A stretch of DNA of 64,000 bases from Limnomonas spitsbergensis. Taxonomy: Eukaryota > Chlorophyta > Chlorophyceae > Chlamydomonadales. Positions 44,068 to 57,397 of the stretch are shown here, piece by piece. The notes under the pieces are model-generated. The model worked only from the letters and a program-made list of their open reading frames with translations. It did no database searches and was not told the origin of the DNA. The stretch's first letter is position 1, and every line of letters begins with the position of its first letter. Both the position numbers and the translations under genes were made by a program. The DNA is taken from contig JAYJMM010000112.1 in NCBI GenBank assembly GCA_037349105.1, positions 5,292,501-5,356,500 on the forward strand, written 5' to 3'.

Positions 44068-46189
44068 TTTGCTGATGGTCAGCTGCACCTTTCCCGGGCC
44101 ACTGATTACACCCATACAAGGGCGCCGACGCGCAAGGAGGTGACGAGGCACATTACAGCCCAACTACCGTAAATGGACATGGGGTATGCACAACAAAACA
44201 TTTGGTACTTTTGTAATCCGTCGCGCAACAAAAAAACAATTTATAAACGGCCGCGCCGCAACGGCGAACATTTAATTTGATTTAATGCCGCGCACCCCTT
44301 GATTTGATTTTGCGTCACGCATCAGTTACAATACAAATAATTTCCGTCCGCGCAGCTCTTTCAGCCGGTAAAGTAATACTCAGTCAAAACCCTCGTTTGA
44401 TGCTAGGAAGGACAAAACAAAGTCAGGTATACTCAGCATAGTCATCGTCCTCCACCGCTGGTTCATTTAGCGCCTCCAGTTCCGAGCCCTCTGGAGAAGA
44501 CCACCTTGTCACGTTCTTGGCCTCAGGAAACGTTTGGTTGTTGGGGCCTCGAAACGTCAAGTATAGTCAGCACCCGTCACTGCCCCAAGGATCGAGCTTC
44601 GCAATAGGGAATGGCGTGAGGATCACTAAACGGATGTCGAATCAATCATTCGTGCGCTAGCGTGCATTGTTTTTTATACTTGCTGTTTTTATTTCGCAAA
44701 TGTTTATTAATAGCGCGCACCCCCCGAATAGTTGTTGCGGCACTTGAACTCACACTCCGCGCAACGGCGAATTTCGAATTATTATTAGCTTTTAGCCATG
44801 TTTGCGCTTACCTATCATCAATTAATTATTGAGCGAGGCCGGTACGTCGCCTTTCAAAAATGAACAACACGCAGAAGTTAGAGAAGGTATCATCGACAAT
44901 CGCAACCGAATGTGCACCAGCCCGTACAATCCCAAGGCGTGTTGCCTTAGACGGCCTCACCGCCAAAGCGCCAACTCCCTTGCACGAGGGACACAGGATA
45001 CGGGCCGTTTAGACAGACACAAAAACGTATTGTATTGTTTTGTATCGACACGGTCCACTATGGTGCACCGACTGGAAACCCACACTTGTGTCCCTTATTG
45101 GCCAAAATACCCGTATGGTATCGGATTGTACCGTGTCGTATTACCATATTCCGCACCCTGTGTCCGTGCGGGCTCCACTAGTCCATAGCATTCGAGCTCG
45201 GAAACTGGCGAGATTGCGGCGGCCATGCAGAAGTCTCGAAATCCTTCATTCCCACGCTCTTCTATGCGCTCATTTACCTTGTGTGTACAAAGGTGCACAT
45301 ATATAGAGTACACATTGAATGATGTTTTTCCGACGTTTGGCATGCTGCAATATTCCGGATCGGCCCACCGGGATCGGCCACAAATTGTTATTGGAGAGCA
45401 TCCGTGTCCTAGCGCGTTAGACTTGGACGTACACCGTCGGTGCGACCCCATTGATTGATGAATTATTAAAAACAACAATCACGGTTGGAAATTTGATCGT
45501 TAGCAGGGGCACTTGTATGTGAATAATTATAAATTGGTAACGCCCTAAGGCACCCGCATTTCCATTTTTGACAAACGGCGTGTGAGTATTTCCGCTCGGA
45601 GGTGTGGGCCTCCAATCCTAGTGGAGCAGCTGGGCCTTTTCACCGCTCCTCTCATGCATGGAGTCCTTAATGTTGGGCTCAATTGCCTAGTAGCATCACG
45701 TAATGAACGCGGGCCCGTCCTTCATGGGCTCCTATATGTTGGTTTCCATATTCCGTTGGCGATACGATGAAAGGAGGTGTTGCTTGTTTTTTTTTTATTA
45801 ATTACTTCGTTGTAGTCTTGTTTTGCTTCCATAACATACGGTACCATCCCACTTGTTCCCGTTGTGCTATGTTTGCTTTGCTACCAACTTACCATCGCCT
45901 GTCTAATACGGATTGGAGAATCTATACAACCGGAGCATGGCAGCCTTTATTAATTATGGTTGCCGTTGTGCGGTCGGCAATTAGTACATCATGTGCCGAT
46001 GGTGCGACAATCCTAGCATAGAAACCCCACAACGTACGGCGCTCGACGAAAATGCCACGTTGCCTCGCACCGTTCTTTGGCGCACCGCACTTAGCCGCGG
46101 CGGGGAATCGAATCCGTTGCTCTCGCTGAAGCTCACGCCCTCAAACGCTGGACAGCCACACACTATTTGGTGTCATGACAGCCACACAT

Positions 46190-46293
46190 CGCCGCGACGG
46201 GGAATCGAACCCCGGTCTCCCGCGCTCTGGTGAGAAGAGTGATTTGTTACTCCCGCTGACAGGCGGGGATAATTACCATTATACGATCGCGAC
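46190..46293 (-). tRNA. tRNA-Asp(GTC), 32-nt intron, array copy 4
   Basis: Identical to copy 1. Last copy of the 2226-bp block. Confidence 0.93.
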
Positions 46294-48420
46294 TTTGCTG
46301 ATGGTCAGCTGCACCTTTCCCGGGCCACTGATTACACCCATACAAGGGCGCCGACGCGCAAGGAGGTGACGAGGCACATTACAGCCCAACTACCGTAAAT
46401 GGACATGGGGTATGCACAACAAAACATTTGATATTTTTGTAATCCGTCGCGCAACAAAAAAACAATTTACAAACGGCCGCGCCGCAACGGCGAACATTTA
46501 ATTTGATTTAATGCCGCGCACCCCTTGATTTGATTTTGCGTCACGCATCAGTTACAATACAAATAATTTCCGTCCCCGCAGCTCTTTCAGCCGGTAAAGC
46601 AATACTCAGTCAAAACCCTCGTTTGATGCTAGGAAGGACAAAACAAAGTCAGGTATACTCAGCATAGTCATCGTCCTCCACCGCTGGTTCATTTAGCACC
46701 TCCAGTTCCGAGCCCTCTGGAGAAGACCACTTTGTCAGGTTCTTGGCCTCAGGAAACGTTTGGTTGTTGGGGCCTCGAAACGTCAAGTATAGTCAGCACC
46801 CGTCACTGCCCCAAGGATCGAGCTTCGCAATAGGGAATGGCGTGAGGATCACCAAACGGATGTCGAATCAATCATTCGTGCGCTAGCGTGCATTGTTTTT
46901 TATACTTGCTGTTTTTATTTCGCAAATGTTTATTAATAGCGCGCACCCCCCGAATATTTGTTGCGGCACCTGAACTCACACTCCGCGCAACGGCGAATTT
47001 CGAATTATTATTAGCTTTTAGCCATGTTTGCGCTTACCTATCATCAATTAATTATTGAGCGAGGCCGGTACGTCGCCTTTCAAAAATGAACAACACGCAG
47101 AAGTTAGAGAAGGTATCATCGACAATCGCAACCGAATGTGCACCAGCCCGTACAACCCCAAGGCGTGTTGCCTTAGACGGCCTCACCGCCAAAGCGCCAA
47201 CTCCCTTGCACGAGGGACACAGGATACGGGCCGTTTAGACAGACAAAAAAACGTATTGTATTGTTTTGTATCGACACGGTCCACTATGGTGCACCGACTG
47301 GAAACCCACACTTGTGTCCCGTATTGGCCAAAATACCCGTATGGTATCGGATTGTACCGTGTCGTATTACCATATTCCGCACCCTGTGTCCGTGCGGGCT
47401 CCACTAGTCCATAGCATTCGAGCTCGGAAACTGGCGAGATTGCGGCGGCCATGCAGAAGTCTCGAAATCCTTCATTCCCACGCTCTTCTATGCGCTCATT
47501 TACCTCGTGTGTACAAAGGTGCACATTTATAGAGTACACATTGAATGATGGTTTTCCGACGTTTGGCATGCTGCAATATTCCGGATCGGCCCACCGGGAT
47601 CGGCCACAAATTGTTATTGGAGGGCATCCGTGTCCTAGCGCGTTAGACTTGGACGTACACCGTCGGTGCGACCCCATTGATTGATGAATTATTAAAAACA
47701 ACAATCACGGTTGGAAATTTGATCGTTAGCAGGGGCACTTGTATGTGAATAATTAATTATAAATTGGTAACGCCTTAAGGCACCCGCATTTCCATTTTTG
47801 ACAAACGGCGTGTGAGTATTTCCGCTCGGAGGTGTGGGCCTCCAATCCTAGTGGAGCAGCTGGGCCTTTTCACCGCTCCTCTCATGCATGGAGTCCTTAA
47901 TGTTGGGCTCAATTGCCTAGTAGCATCACGTAATGAACGCGGGCCCGTCCTTCATGGGCTCCTATATTTTGGTTTCCATATTCCGTTGGCGATACGATGA
48001 AAGGAGGTGTTGCTTGTTTTTTTATTATTAATTACTTCGTTGTAGTCTTGTTTTGCTTCCATAACATACGGTTCCCATCCCACTTGTTCCCGTTGTGCTA
48101 TGTTTGCTTTGCTACCAACTTACCATCGCCTGTCTAATACGGATTGGAGAATCTATACGACCGGAGCATGGCAGCCTTTATTAATTATGGTTGCCGTTGT
48201 GCGGTCCGCAATCAGTACATCATGTGCCGATGGTGCGACAATCCTAGCATAGAAACCCCACAACGTACGGCGCTCGACGAAAATGCCACGTTGCCTCGCA
48301 CCGTTCTTTGGCGCACCGCACTTAGCCGCGGCGGGGAATCGAATCCGTTGCTCTCGCTGAAGTTCACGCCCTAAAATGCTGGACAGCCACACACTATTTG
48401 GTGTCATGACAGCCACACAT

Positions 48421-48524
48421 CGCCGCGACGGGGAATCGAACCCCGGTCTCCCGCGCTCTGGTGAGAAGAGTGATTTGTTACTCCCGCTGACAGGCGGGGA
48501 TAATTACCATTATACGATCGCGAC
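48421..48524 (-). tRNA. tRNA-Asp(GTC), 32-nt intron, array copy 5
   Basis: Identical to copy 1 within the gene. Downstream it has a TTTT (plus-strand AAAA at 48373-48376) about 45 nt past the 3' end, absent from copies 1-4. Confidence 0.93.
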
Positions 48525-50651
48525 TTTGCTGATGGTCAGCTGCACCTTTCCCGGGCCACTGATTACACCCATACAAGGGCGCCGACGCGCAAGGAGGTGA
48601 CGAGGCACATTACAGCCCAACTACCGTAAATGGACATGGGGTATGCACAACAAAACATTTGGTACTTTTGTAATCCGTCGCGCAACAAAAAAACAATTTA
48701 TAAACGGCCGCGCCGCAACGGCGAACATTTAATTTGATTTAATGCCGCGCACCCCTTGATTTGATTTTGCGTCACGCATCAGTTACAATACAAATAATTT
48801 CCGTCCGCGCAGCTCTTTCAGCCGGTAAAGTAATACTCAGTCAAAACCCTCGTTTGATGCTAGGAAGGACAAAACAAAGTCAGGTATACTCAGCATAGTC
48901 ATCGTCCTCCACCGCTGGTTCATTTAGCGCCTCCAGTTCCGAGCCCTCTGGAGAAGACCACCTTGTCAGGTTCTTGGCCTCAGGAAACGTTTGGTTGTTG
49001 GGGCCTCGAAACGTCAAGTATAGTCAGCACCCGTCACTGCCCCAAGGATCGAGCTTCGCAATAGGGAATGGCGTGAGGATCACTAAACGGATGTCGAATC
49101 AATCATTCGTGCGCTAGCGTGCATTGTTTTTTATACTTGCTGTTTTTATTTCGCAAATGTTTATTAATAGCGCGCACCCCCCGAATAGTTGTTGCGGCAC
49201 TTGAACTCACACTCCGCGCAACGGCGAATTTCGAATTATTATTAGCTTTTAGCCATGTTTGCGCTTACCTATCATCAATTAATTATTGAGCGAGGCCGGT
49301 ACGTCGCCTTTCAAAAATGAACAACACGCAGAAGTTAGAGAAGGTATCATCGACAATCGCAACCGAATGTGCACCAGCCCGTACAATCCCAAGGCGTGTT
49401 GCCTTAGACGGCCTCACCGCCAAAGCGCCAACTCCCTTGCACGAGGGACACAGGATACGGGCCGTTTAGACAGACACAAAAACGTATTGTATTGTTTTGT
49501 ATCGACACGGTCCACTATGGTGCACCGACTGGAAACCCACACTTGTGTCCCGTATTGGCCAAAATACCCGTATGGTATCGGATTGTACCGTGTCGTATTA
49601 CCATATTCCGCACCCTGTGTCCGTGCGGGCTCCACTAGTCCATAGCATTCGAGCTCGGAAACTGGCGAGATTGCGGCGGCCATGCAGAAGTCTCGAAATC
49701 CTTCATTCCCACGCTCTTCTATGCGCTCATTTACCTCGTGTGTACAAAGGTGCACATTTATAGAGTACACATTGAATGATGGTTTTCCGACGTTTGGCAT
49801 GCTGCAATATTCCGGATCGGCCCACCGGGATCGGCCACAAATTGTTATTGGAGGGCATCCGTGTCCTAGCGCGTTAGACTTGGACGTACACCGTCGGTGC
49901 GACCCCATTGATTGATGAATTATTAAAAACAACAATCACGGTTGGAAATTTGATCGTTAGCAGGGGCACTTGTATGTGAATAATTAATTATAAATTGGTA
50001 ACGCCTTAAGGCACCCGCATTTCCATTTTTGACAAACGGCGTGTGAGTATTTCCGCTCGGAGGTGTGGGCCTCCAATCCTAGTGGAGCAGCTGGGCCTTT
50101 TCACCGCTCCTCTCATGCATGGAGTCCTTAATGTTGGGCTCAATTGCCTAGTAGCATCACGTAATGAACGCGGGCCCGTCCTTCATGGGCTCCTATATTT
50201 TGGTTTCCATATTCCGTTGGCGATACGATGAAAGGAGGTGTTGCTTGTTTTTTTATTATTAATTACTTCGTTGTAGTCTTGTTTTGCTTCCATAACATAC
50301 GGTTCCCATCCCACTTGTTCCCGTTGTGCTATGTTTGCTTTGCTACCAACTTACCATCGCCTGTCTAATACGGATTGGAGAATCTATACGACCGGAGCAT
50401 GGCAGCCTTTATTAATTATGGTTGCCGTTGTGCGGTCCGCAATCAGTACATCATGTGCCGATGGTGCGACAATCCTAGCATAGAAACCCCACAACGTACG
50501 GCGCTCGACGAAAATGCCACGTTGCCTCGCACCGTTCTTTGGCGCACCGCACTTAGCCGCGGCGGGGAATCGAATCCGTTGCTCTCGCTGAAGTTCACGC
50601 CCTAAAATGCTGGACAGCCACACACTATTTGGTGTCATGACAGCCACACAT

Positions 50652-50755
50652 CGCCGCGACGGGGAATCGAACCCCGGTCTCCCGCGCTCTGGTGAGAAGA
50701 GTGATTTGTTACTCCCGCTGACAGGCGGGGATAATTACCATTATACGATCGCGAC
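50652..50755 (-). tRNA. tRNA-Asp(GTC), 32-nt intron, array copy 6
   Basis: Identical to copy 1 within the gene. The downstream TTTT is as in copy 5. Confidence 0.93.
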
Positions 50756-52882
50756 TTTGCTGATGGTCAGCTGCACCTTTCCCGGGCCACTGATTACACC
50801 CATACAAGGGCGCCGACGCGCAAGGAGGTGACGAGGCACATTACAGCCCAACTACCGTAAATGGACATGGGGTATGCACAACAAAACATTTGGTACTTTT
50901 GTAATCCGTCGCGCAACAAAAAAACAATTTATAAACGGCCGCGCCGCAACGGCGAACATTTAATTTGATTTAATGCCGCGCACCCCTTGATTTGATTTTG
51001 CGTCACGCATCAGTTACAATACAAATAATTTCCGTCCGCGCAGCTCTTTCAGCCGGTAAAGTAATACTCAGTCAAAACCCTCGTTTGATGCTAGGAAGGA
51101 CAAAACAAAGTCAGGTATACTCAGCATAGTCATCGTCCTCCACCGCTGGTTCATTTAGCGCCTCCAGTTCCGAGCCCTCTGGAGAAGACCACCTTGTCAG
51201 GTTCTTGGCCTCAGGAAACGTTTGGTTGTTGGGGCCTCGAAACGTCAAGTATAGTCAGCACCCGTCACTGCCCCAAGGATCGAGCTTCGCAATAGGGAAT
51301 GGCGTGAGGATCACTAAACGGATGTCGAATCAATCATTCGTGCGCTAGCGTGCATTGTTTTTTATACTTGTTGTTTTTATTTCGCAAATGTTTATTAATA
51401 GCGCGCACCCCCCGAATAGTTGTTGCGGCACTTGAACTCACACTCCGCGCAACGGCGAATTTCGAATTATTATTAGCTTTTAGCCATGTTTGCGCTTACC
51501 TATCATCAATTAATTATTGAGCGAGGCCGGTACGTCGCCTTTCAAAAATGAACAACACGCAGAAGTTAGAGAAGGTATCATCGACAATCGCAACCGAATG
51601 TGCACCAGCCCGTACAATCCCAAGGCGTGTTGCCTTAGACGGCCTCACCGCCAAAGCGCCAACTCCCTTGCACGAGGGACACAGGATACGGGCCGTTTAG
51701 ACAGACAAAAATACGTATTGTATTGTTTTGTATCGACACGGTCCACTATGGTGCACCGACTGGAAACCCACACTTGTGTCCCGTATTGGCCAAAATACCC
51801 GTATGGTATCGGATTGTACCGTGTCGTATTACCATATTCCGCACCCTGTGTCCGTGCGGGCTCCACTAGTCCATAGCATTCGAGCTCGGAAACTGGCGAG
51901 ATTGCGGCGGCCATGCAGAAGTCTCGAAATCCTTCATTCCCACGCTCTTCTATGCGCTCATTTACCTCGTGTGTACAAAGGTGCACATTTATAGAGTACA
52001 CATTGAATGATGGTTTTCCGACGTTTGGCATGCTGCAATATTCCGGATCGGCCCACCGGGATCGGCCACAAATTGTTATTGGAGGGCATCCGTGTCCTAG
52101 CGCGTTAGACTTGGACGTACACCGTCGGTGCGACCCCATTGATTGATGAATTATTAAAAACAACAATCACGGTTGGAAATTTGATCGTTAGCAGGGGCAC
52201 TTGTATGTGAATAATTAATTATAAATTGGTAACGCCTTAAGGCACCCGCATTTCCATTTTTGACAAACGGCGTGTGAGTATTTCCGCTCGGAGGTGTGGG
52301 CCTCCAATCCTAGTGGAGCAGCTGGGCCTTTTCACCGCTCCTCTCATGCATGGAGTCCTTAATGTTGGGCTCAATTGCCTAGTAGCATCACGTAATGAAC
52401 GCGGGCCCGTCCTTCATGGGCTCCTATATTTTGGTTTCCATATTCCGTTGGCGATACGATGAAAGGAGGTGTTGCTTGTTTTTTTATTATTAATTACTTC
52501 GTTGTAGTCTTGTTTTGCTTCCATAACATACGGTTCCCATCCCACTTGTTCCCGTTGTGCTATGTTTGCTTTGCTACCAACTTACCATCGCCTGTCTAAT
52601 ACGGATTGGAGAATCTATACGACCGGAGCATGGCAGCCTTTATTAATTATGGTTGCCGTTGTGCGGTCCGCAATCAGTACATCATGTGCCGATGGTGCGA
52701 CAATCCTAGCATAGAAACCCCACAACGTACGGCGCTCGACGAAAATGCCACGTTGCCTCGCACCGTTCTTTGGCGCACCGCACTTAGCCGCGGCGGGGAA
52801 TCGAATCCGTTGCTCTCGCTGAAGTTGACGCCCTAAAACTCTGGACAGCCACACACTATTTGGTGTCATGACAGCCACACAT

Positions 52883-52986
52883 CGCCGCGACGGGGAATCG
52901 AACCCCGGTCTCCCGCGCTCTGGTGAGAAGAGTGATTTGTTACTCCCGCTGACAGGCGGGGATAATTACCATTATACGATCGCGAC
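52883..52986 (-). tRNA. tRNA-Asp(GTC), 32-nt intron, array copy 7
   Basis: Identical to copy 1 within the gene. The downstream spacer reads CCCTAAAACTCTGG on plus, giving a TTTT about 45 nt after the 3' end. Confidence 0.93.
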
Positions 52987-55112
52987 TTTGCTGATGGTCA
53001 GCTGCACCTTTCCCGGGCCACTGATTACACCCATACAAGGGCGCCGACGCGCAAGGAGGTGACGAGGCACATTACAGCCCAACTACCGTAAATGGACATG
53101 GGGTATGCACAACAAAACATTTGGTACTTTTGTAATCCGTCGCGCAACAAAAAAACAATTTATAAACGGCCGCGCCGCAACGGCGAACATTTAATTTGAT
53201 TTAATGCCGCGCACCCCTTGATTTGATTTTGCGTCACGCATCAGTTACAATACAAATAATTTCCGTCCGCGCAGCTCTTTCAGCCGGTAAAGTAATACTC
53301 AGTCAAAACCCTCGTTTGATGCTAGGAAGGACAAAACAAAGTCAGGTATACTCAGCATAGTCATCGTCCTCCACCGCTGGTTCATTTAGCGCCTCCAGTT
53401 CCGAGCCCTCTGGAGAAGACCACCTTGTCAGGTTCTTGGCCTCAGGAAACGTTTGGTTGTTGGGGCCTCGAAACGTCAAGTATAGTCAGCACCCGTCACT
53501 GCCCCAAGGATCGAGCTTCGCAATAGGGAATGGCGTGAGGATCACTAAACGGATGTCGAATCAATCATTCGTGCGCTAGCGTGCATTGTTTTTTATACTT
53601 GTTGTTTTTATTTCGCAAATGTTTATTAATAGCGCGCACCCCCCGAATAGTTGTTGCGGCACTTGAACTCACACTCCGCGCAACGGCGAATTTCGAATTA
53701 TTATTAGCTTTTAGCCATGTTTGCGCTTACCTATCATCAATTAATTATTGAGCGAGGCCGGTACGTCGCCTTTCAAAAATGAACAACACGCAGAAGTTAG
53801 AGAAGGTATCATCGACAATCGCAACCGAATGTGCACCAGCCCGTACAATCCCAAGGCGTGTTGCCTTAGACGGCCTCACCGCCAAAGCGCCAACTCCCTT
53901 GCACGAGGGACACAGGATACGGGCCGTTTAGACAGACAAAAATACGTATTGTATTGTTTTGTATCGACACGGTCCACTATGGTGCACCGACTGGAAACCC
54001 ACACTTGTGTCCCGTATTGGCCAAAATACCCGTATGGTATCGGATTGTACCGTGTCGTATTACCATATTCCGCACCCTGTGTCCGTGCGGGCTCCACTAG
54101 TCCATAGCATTCGAGCTCGGAAACTGGCGAGATTGCGGCGGCCATGCAGAAGTCTCGAAATCCTTCATTCCCACGCTCTTCTATGCGCTCATTTACCTCG
54201 TGTGTACAAAGGTGCACATTTATAGAGTACACATTGAATGATGTTTTTCCGACGTTTGGCATGCTGCAATATTCCGGATCGGCCCACCGGGATCGGCCAC
54301 AAATTGTTATTGGAGGGCATCCGTGTCCTAGCGCGTTAGACTTGGACGTACACCGTCGGTGCGACCCCATTGATTGATGAATTATTAAAAACAACAATCA
54401 CGGTTGGAAATTTGATCGTTAGCAGGGGCACTTGTATGTGAATAATTAATTATAAATTGGTAACGCCTTAAGGCACCCGCATTTCCATTTTTGACAAACG
54501 GCGTGTGAGTATTTCCGCTCGGAGGTGTGGGCCTCCAATCCTAGTGGAGCAGCTGGGCCTTTTCACCGCTCCTCTCATGCATGGAGTCCTTAATGTTGGG
54601 CTCAATTGCCTAGTAGCATCACGTAATGAACGCGGGCCCGTCCTTCATGGGCTCCTATATTTTGGTTTCCATATTCCGTTGGCGATACGATGAAAGGAGG
54701 TGTTGCTTGTTTTTTTTTTATTAATTACTTCGTTGTAGTCTTGTTTTGCTTCCATAACATACGGTACCATCCCACTTGTTCCCGTTGTGCTATGTTTGCT
54801 TTGCTACCAACTTACCATCGCCTGTCTAATACGGATTGGAGAATCTATACAACCGGAGCATGGCAGCCTTTATTAATTATGGTTGCCGTTGTGCGGTCGG
54901 CAATTAGTACATCATGTGCCGATGGTGCGACAATCCTAGCATAGAAACCCCACAACGTACGGCGCTCGACGAAAATGCCACGTTGCCTCGCACCGTTCTT
55001 TGGCGCACCGCACTTAGCCGCGGCGGGGAATCGAATCCGTTGCTCTCGCTGAAGCTCACGCCCTAAAACTCTGGACAGCCACACACTATTTGTTGTCATG
55101 ACAGCCACACAT

Positions 55113-55216
55113 CGCCGCGACGGGGAATCGAACCCCGGTCTCCCGCGCTCTGGTGAGAAGAGTGATTTGTTACTCCCGCTGACAGGCGGGGATACTTACC
55201 ATTATGCGATCGCGAC
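55113..55216 (-). tRNA. tRNA-Asp(GTC), array copy 8, D-arm variants
   Basis: Differs from copy 1 at two D-stem positions: GTAT becomes GCAT and TTAT becomes GTAT. This creates one T-G pair and breaks one T-A pair. Acceptor, anticodon, intron and T arm are unchanged. The A box is slightly altered, so function is less certain. Confidence 0.85.
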
Positions 55217-57293
55217 TTTGCTGATGGTCAGCTGCACCTTTCCCGGGCCACTGATTACACCCATACAAGGGCGCCGACGCGCAAGGAGGTGACGAGGCAA
55301 ATTACAGCCCAACTACCGTAAATGGACATGGGGTATGCACAACAAAACATTTGGTATTTTTAAAATCCGTCGCGCAACAAAAAACAATTTATAAACGGCC
55401 GCGCCGCAACGGCGAACATTTAATTTGATTTAATGCCGCGCACCCCTTGATTTGATTTTGCGTCACGCATCAGTTACAATACAAATAATTTCCGTCCGCG
55501 CAGCTCTTTCAGCCGGTAAAGTAATACTCAGTCAAAACCCTCGTTTGATGCTAGGAAGGACAAAACAAAGTCAGGTATACTCAGCATAGTCATCGTCCTC
55601 CACCTTGTCACGTTCTTGGCCTCACTAAACGTTTGGTTGTTGGGGCCTCGAAACGTCAAGTATAGTCAGCACCCATCACTGCCCCAAGGATCGAGCTTCG
55701 CAATAGGGAATGGCGTGAGGATCACTAAACGGATGTCGAATCAATCATTCGTGCGCTAGCGTGCATTGTTTTTTATACTTGCTGTTTTTATTTCGCAAAT
55801 GTTTATTAATAGCGCGCACCCCCCGAATATTTGTTGCGGCACCTGAACTTACACTCCGTGCAACGGCGAATTTCGAATTATTATTAGCTTTTAGCCATGT
55901 TTGCGCTTACCTATCATTAATTAATTATTGAGCGAGGCCGGTACGTCGCCTTTCAAAAATGAACAACACGCAGAAGTTAGAGAAGGTATCAACGACAATC
56001 GCAACCGAATGTGCACCAGCCCGTACAACCCCAAGGCGTGTTGCCTTAGACGGCCTCACCGCCAAAGCGCCAACTCCCTTGCACGAGGGACACAGGATAC
56101 GGGCCGTTTAGACAGACAAAAATACGTATTGTATTGTTTTGTATCGACACGGTCCACTATGGTGCACCGACTGGAAACCCACACTTGTGTCCCGTATTGG
56201 CCAAAATACCCGTATGGTATCGGATTGTACCGTGTCGTATTACCATATTCCGCACCCTGTGTCCGTGCGGGCTCCACTAGTCCATAGCATTCGAGCTCGG
56301 AAACTGGCGAGATTGCGGCGGCCATGCAGAAGTCTCGAAATCCTTCATTCCCACGCTCTTCTATGCGCTCATTTACCTTGTGTGTACAAAGGTGCACATA
56401 TATAGAGTACACATTGAATGATGTTTTTCCGACGTTTGGCATGCTGCAATATCCCGGATCGGCCCACCGGGATCGGCCACAAATTGTTATTGGAGAGCAT
56501 CCGTGTCCTAGCGCGTTAGACTTGGACGTACACCGTCGGTGCGACCCCATTGATTGATGAATTATTAAAAACAACAATCACGGTTGGAAATTTGATCGTT
56601 AGCAGGGGCACTTGTATGTGAATAATTAATTATAAATTGGTAACGCCCTAAGGCACCCGCATTTCCATTTTTGACAAACGGCGTGTGAGTATTTCCGCTC
56701 GGAGGTGTGGGCCTCCAATCCTAGTGGAGCAGCTGGGCCTTTTCACCGCTCCTCTCATGCATGGAGTCCTTAATGTTGGGCTCAATTGCCTAGTAGCATC
56801 ACGTAATGAACGCGGGCCCGTCCTTCATGGGCTCCTATATTTTGGTTTCCATATTCCGTTGGCGATACGATGAAAGGAGGTGTTGCTTGTTTTTTTATTA
56901 TTAATTACTTCGTTGTAGTCTTGTTTTGCTCCCATAACATACGGTTTCCATCCCACTTGTTCCCGTTGTGCTATGTTTGCTTTGCTACCAACTTACCATC
57001 GCCTGTCTATTACGGATTGGAGAATCTATACAACCGGAGCATGGCAGCCTTTATTAATTATGGTTGCCGTTGTGCGGTCGGCAATCAGTACATCATGTGC
57101 CGATGGTGCGACAATCCTAGCATAGAGACCCCACAACGTACGGCGCTCGACGAAAATGCCACGTTGCCTCGCACCGTTCTTTGGCGTACCGCACTTAGCC
57201 GCGGCGGGGAATCGAATCCGTTGCTCTCGCTGAAGCTCACGCCCTAATACGCTGGACAGCCACACACTATTTGGTGTCATGACAGCCACACAT

Positions 57294-57397
57294 CGCCGCG
57301 ACGGGGAATCGAACCCCGGTCTCCCGCGCTCTGGTGAGAAGAGTAATTTGTTACTCCCGCTGACAGGCGGGGATAATTATCATTATACGATCGCGAC
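57294..57397 (-). tRNA. tRNA-Asp(GTC), array copy 9, D-loop G19 lost
   Basis: The D loop AATGGTAA has become AATGATAA, removing one of the two invariant Gs needed for the D-loop/T-loop contact and part of the A box. There is also one substitution in the intron. Possibly a non-functional copy. Confidence 0.75.

Larger units (their letters stand above)
38261..46293. repeat. Tandem array block 1, unit 2226 bp
   Basis: Head-to-tail units measured tRNA to tRNA: 38261 (interrupted by the hAT-like element), 41738, 43964, 46190. The intervals are 2226 bp each. Units are nearly identical, with isolated substitutions. Each carries a tRNA-Asp gene (-), an AT-rich spacer, an internal inverted-repeat element and a segment continuing to the next tRNA. 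Small open frames of 60-173 codons recur in every unit, but the longest (minus, 173 aa) is truncated by substitutions in several copies and changes without coding constraint. Confidence 0.95.
46294..55216. repeat. Tandem array block 2, unit 2230-2231 bp
   Basis: Intervals 46190-48421, 48421-50652 and 50652-52883 are 2231 bp; 52883-55113 is 2230 bp. Block markers: AATTAATTATAAATTGG instead of AATTATAAATTGG, ACGCCTTAAGG instead of ACGCCCTAAGG, GGTTCCCATCCC, and GCACATTTATAGAG instead of GCACATATATAGAG. Confidence 0.95.
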
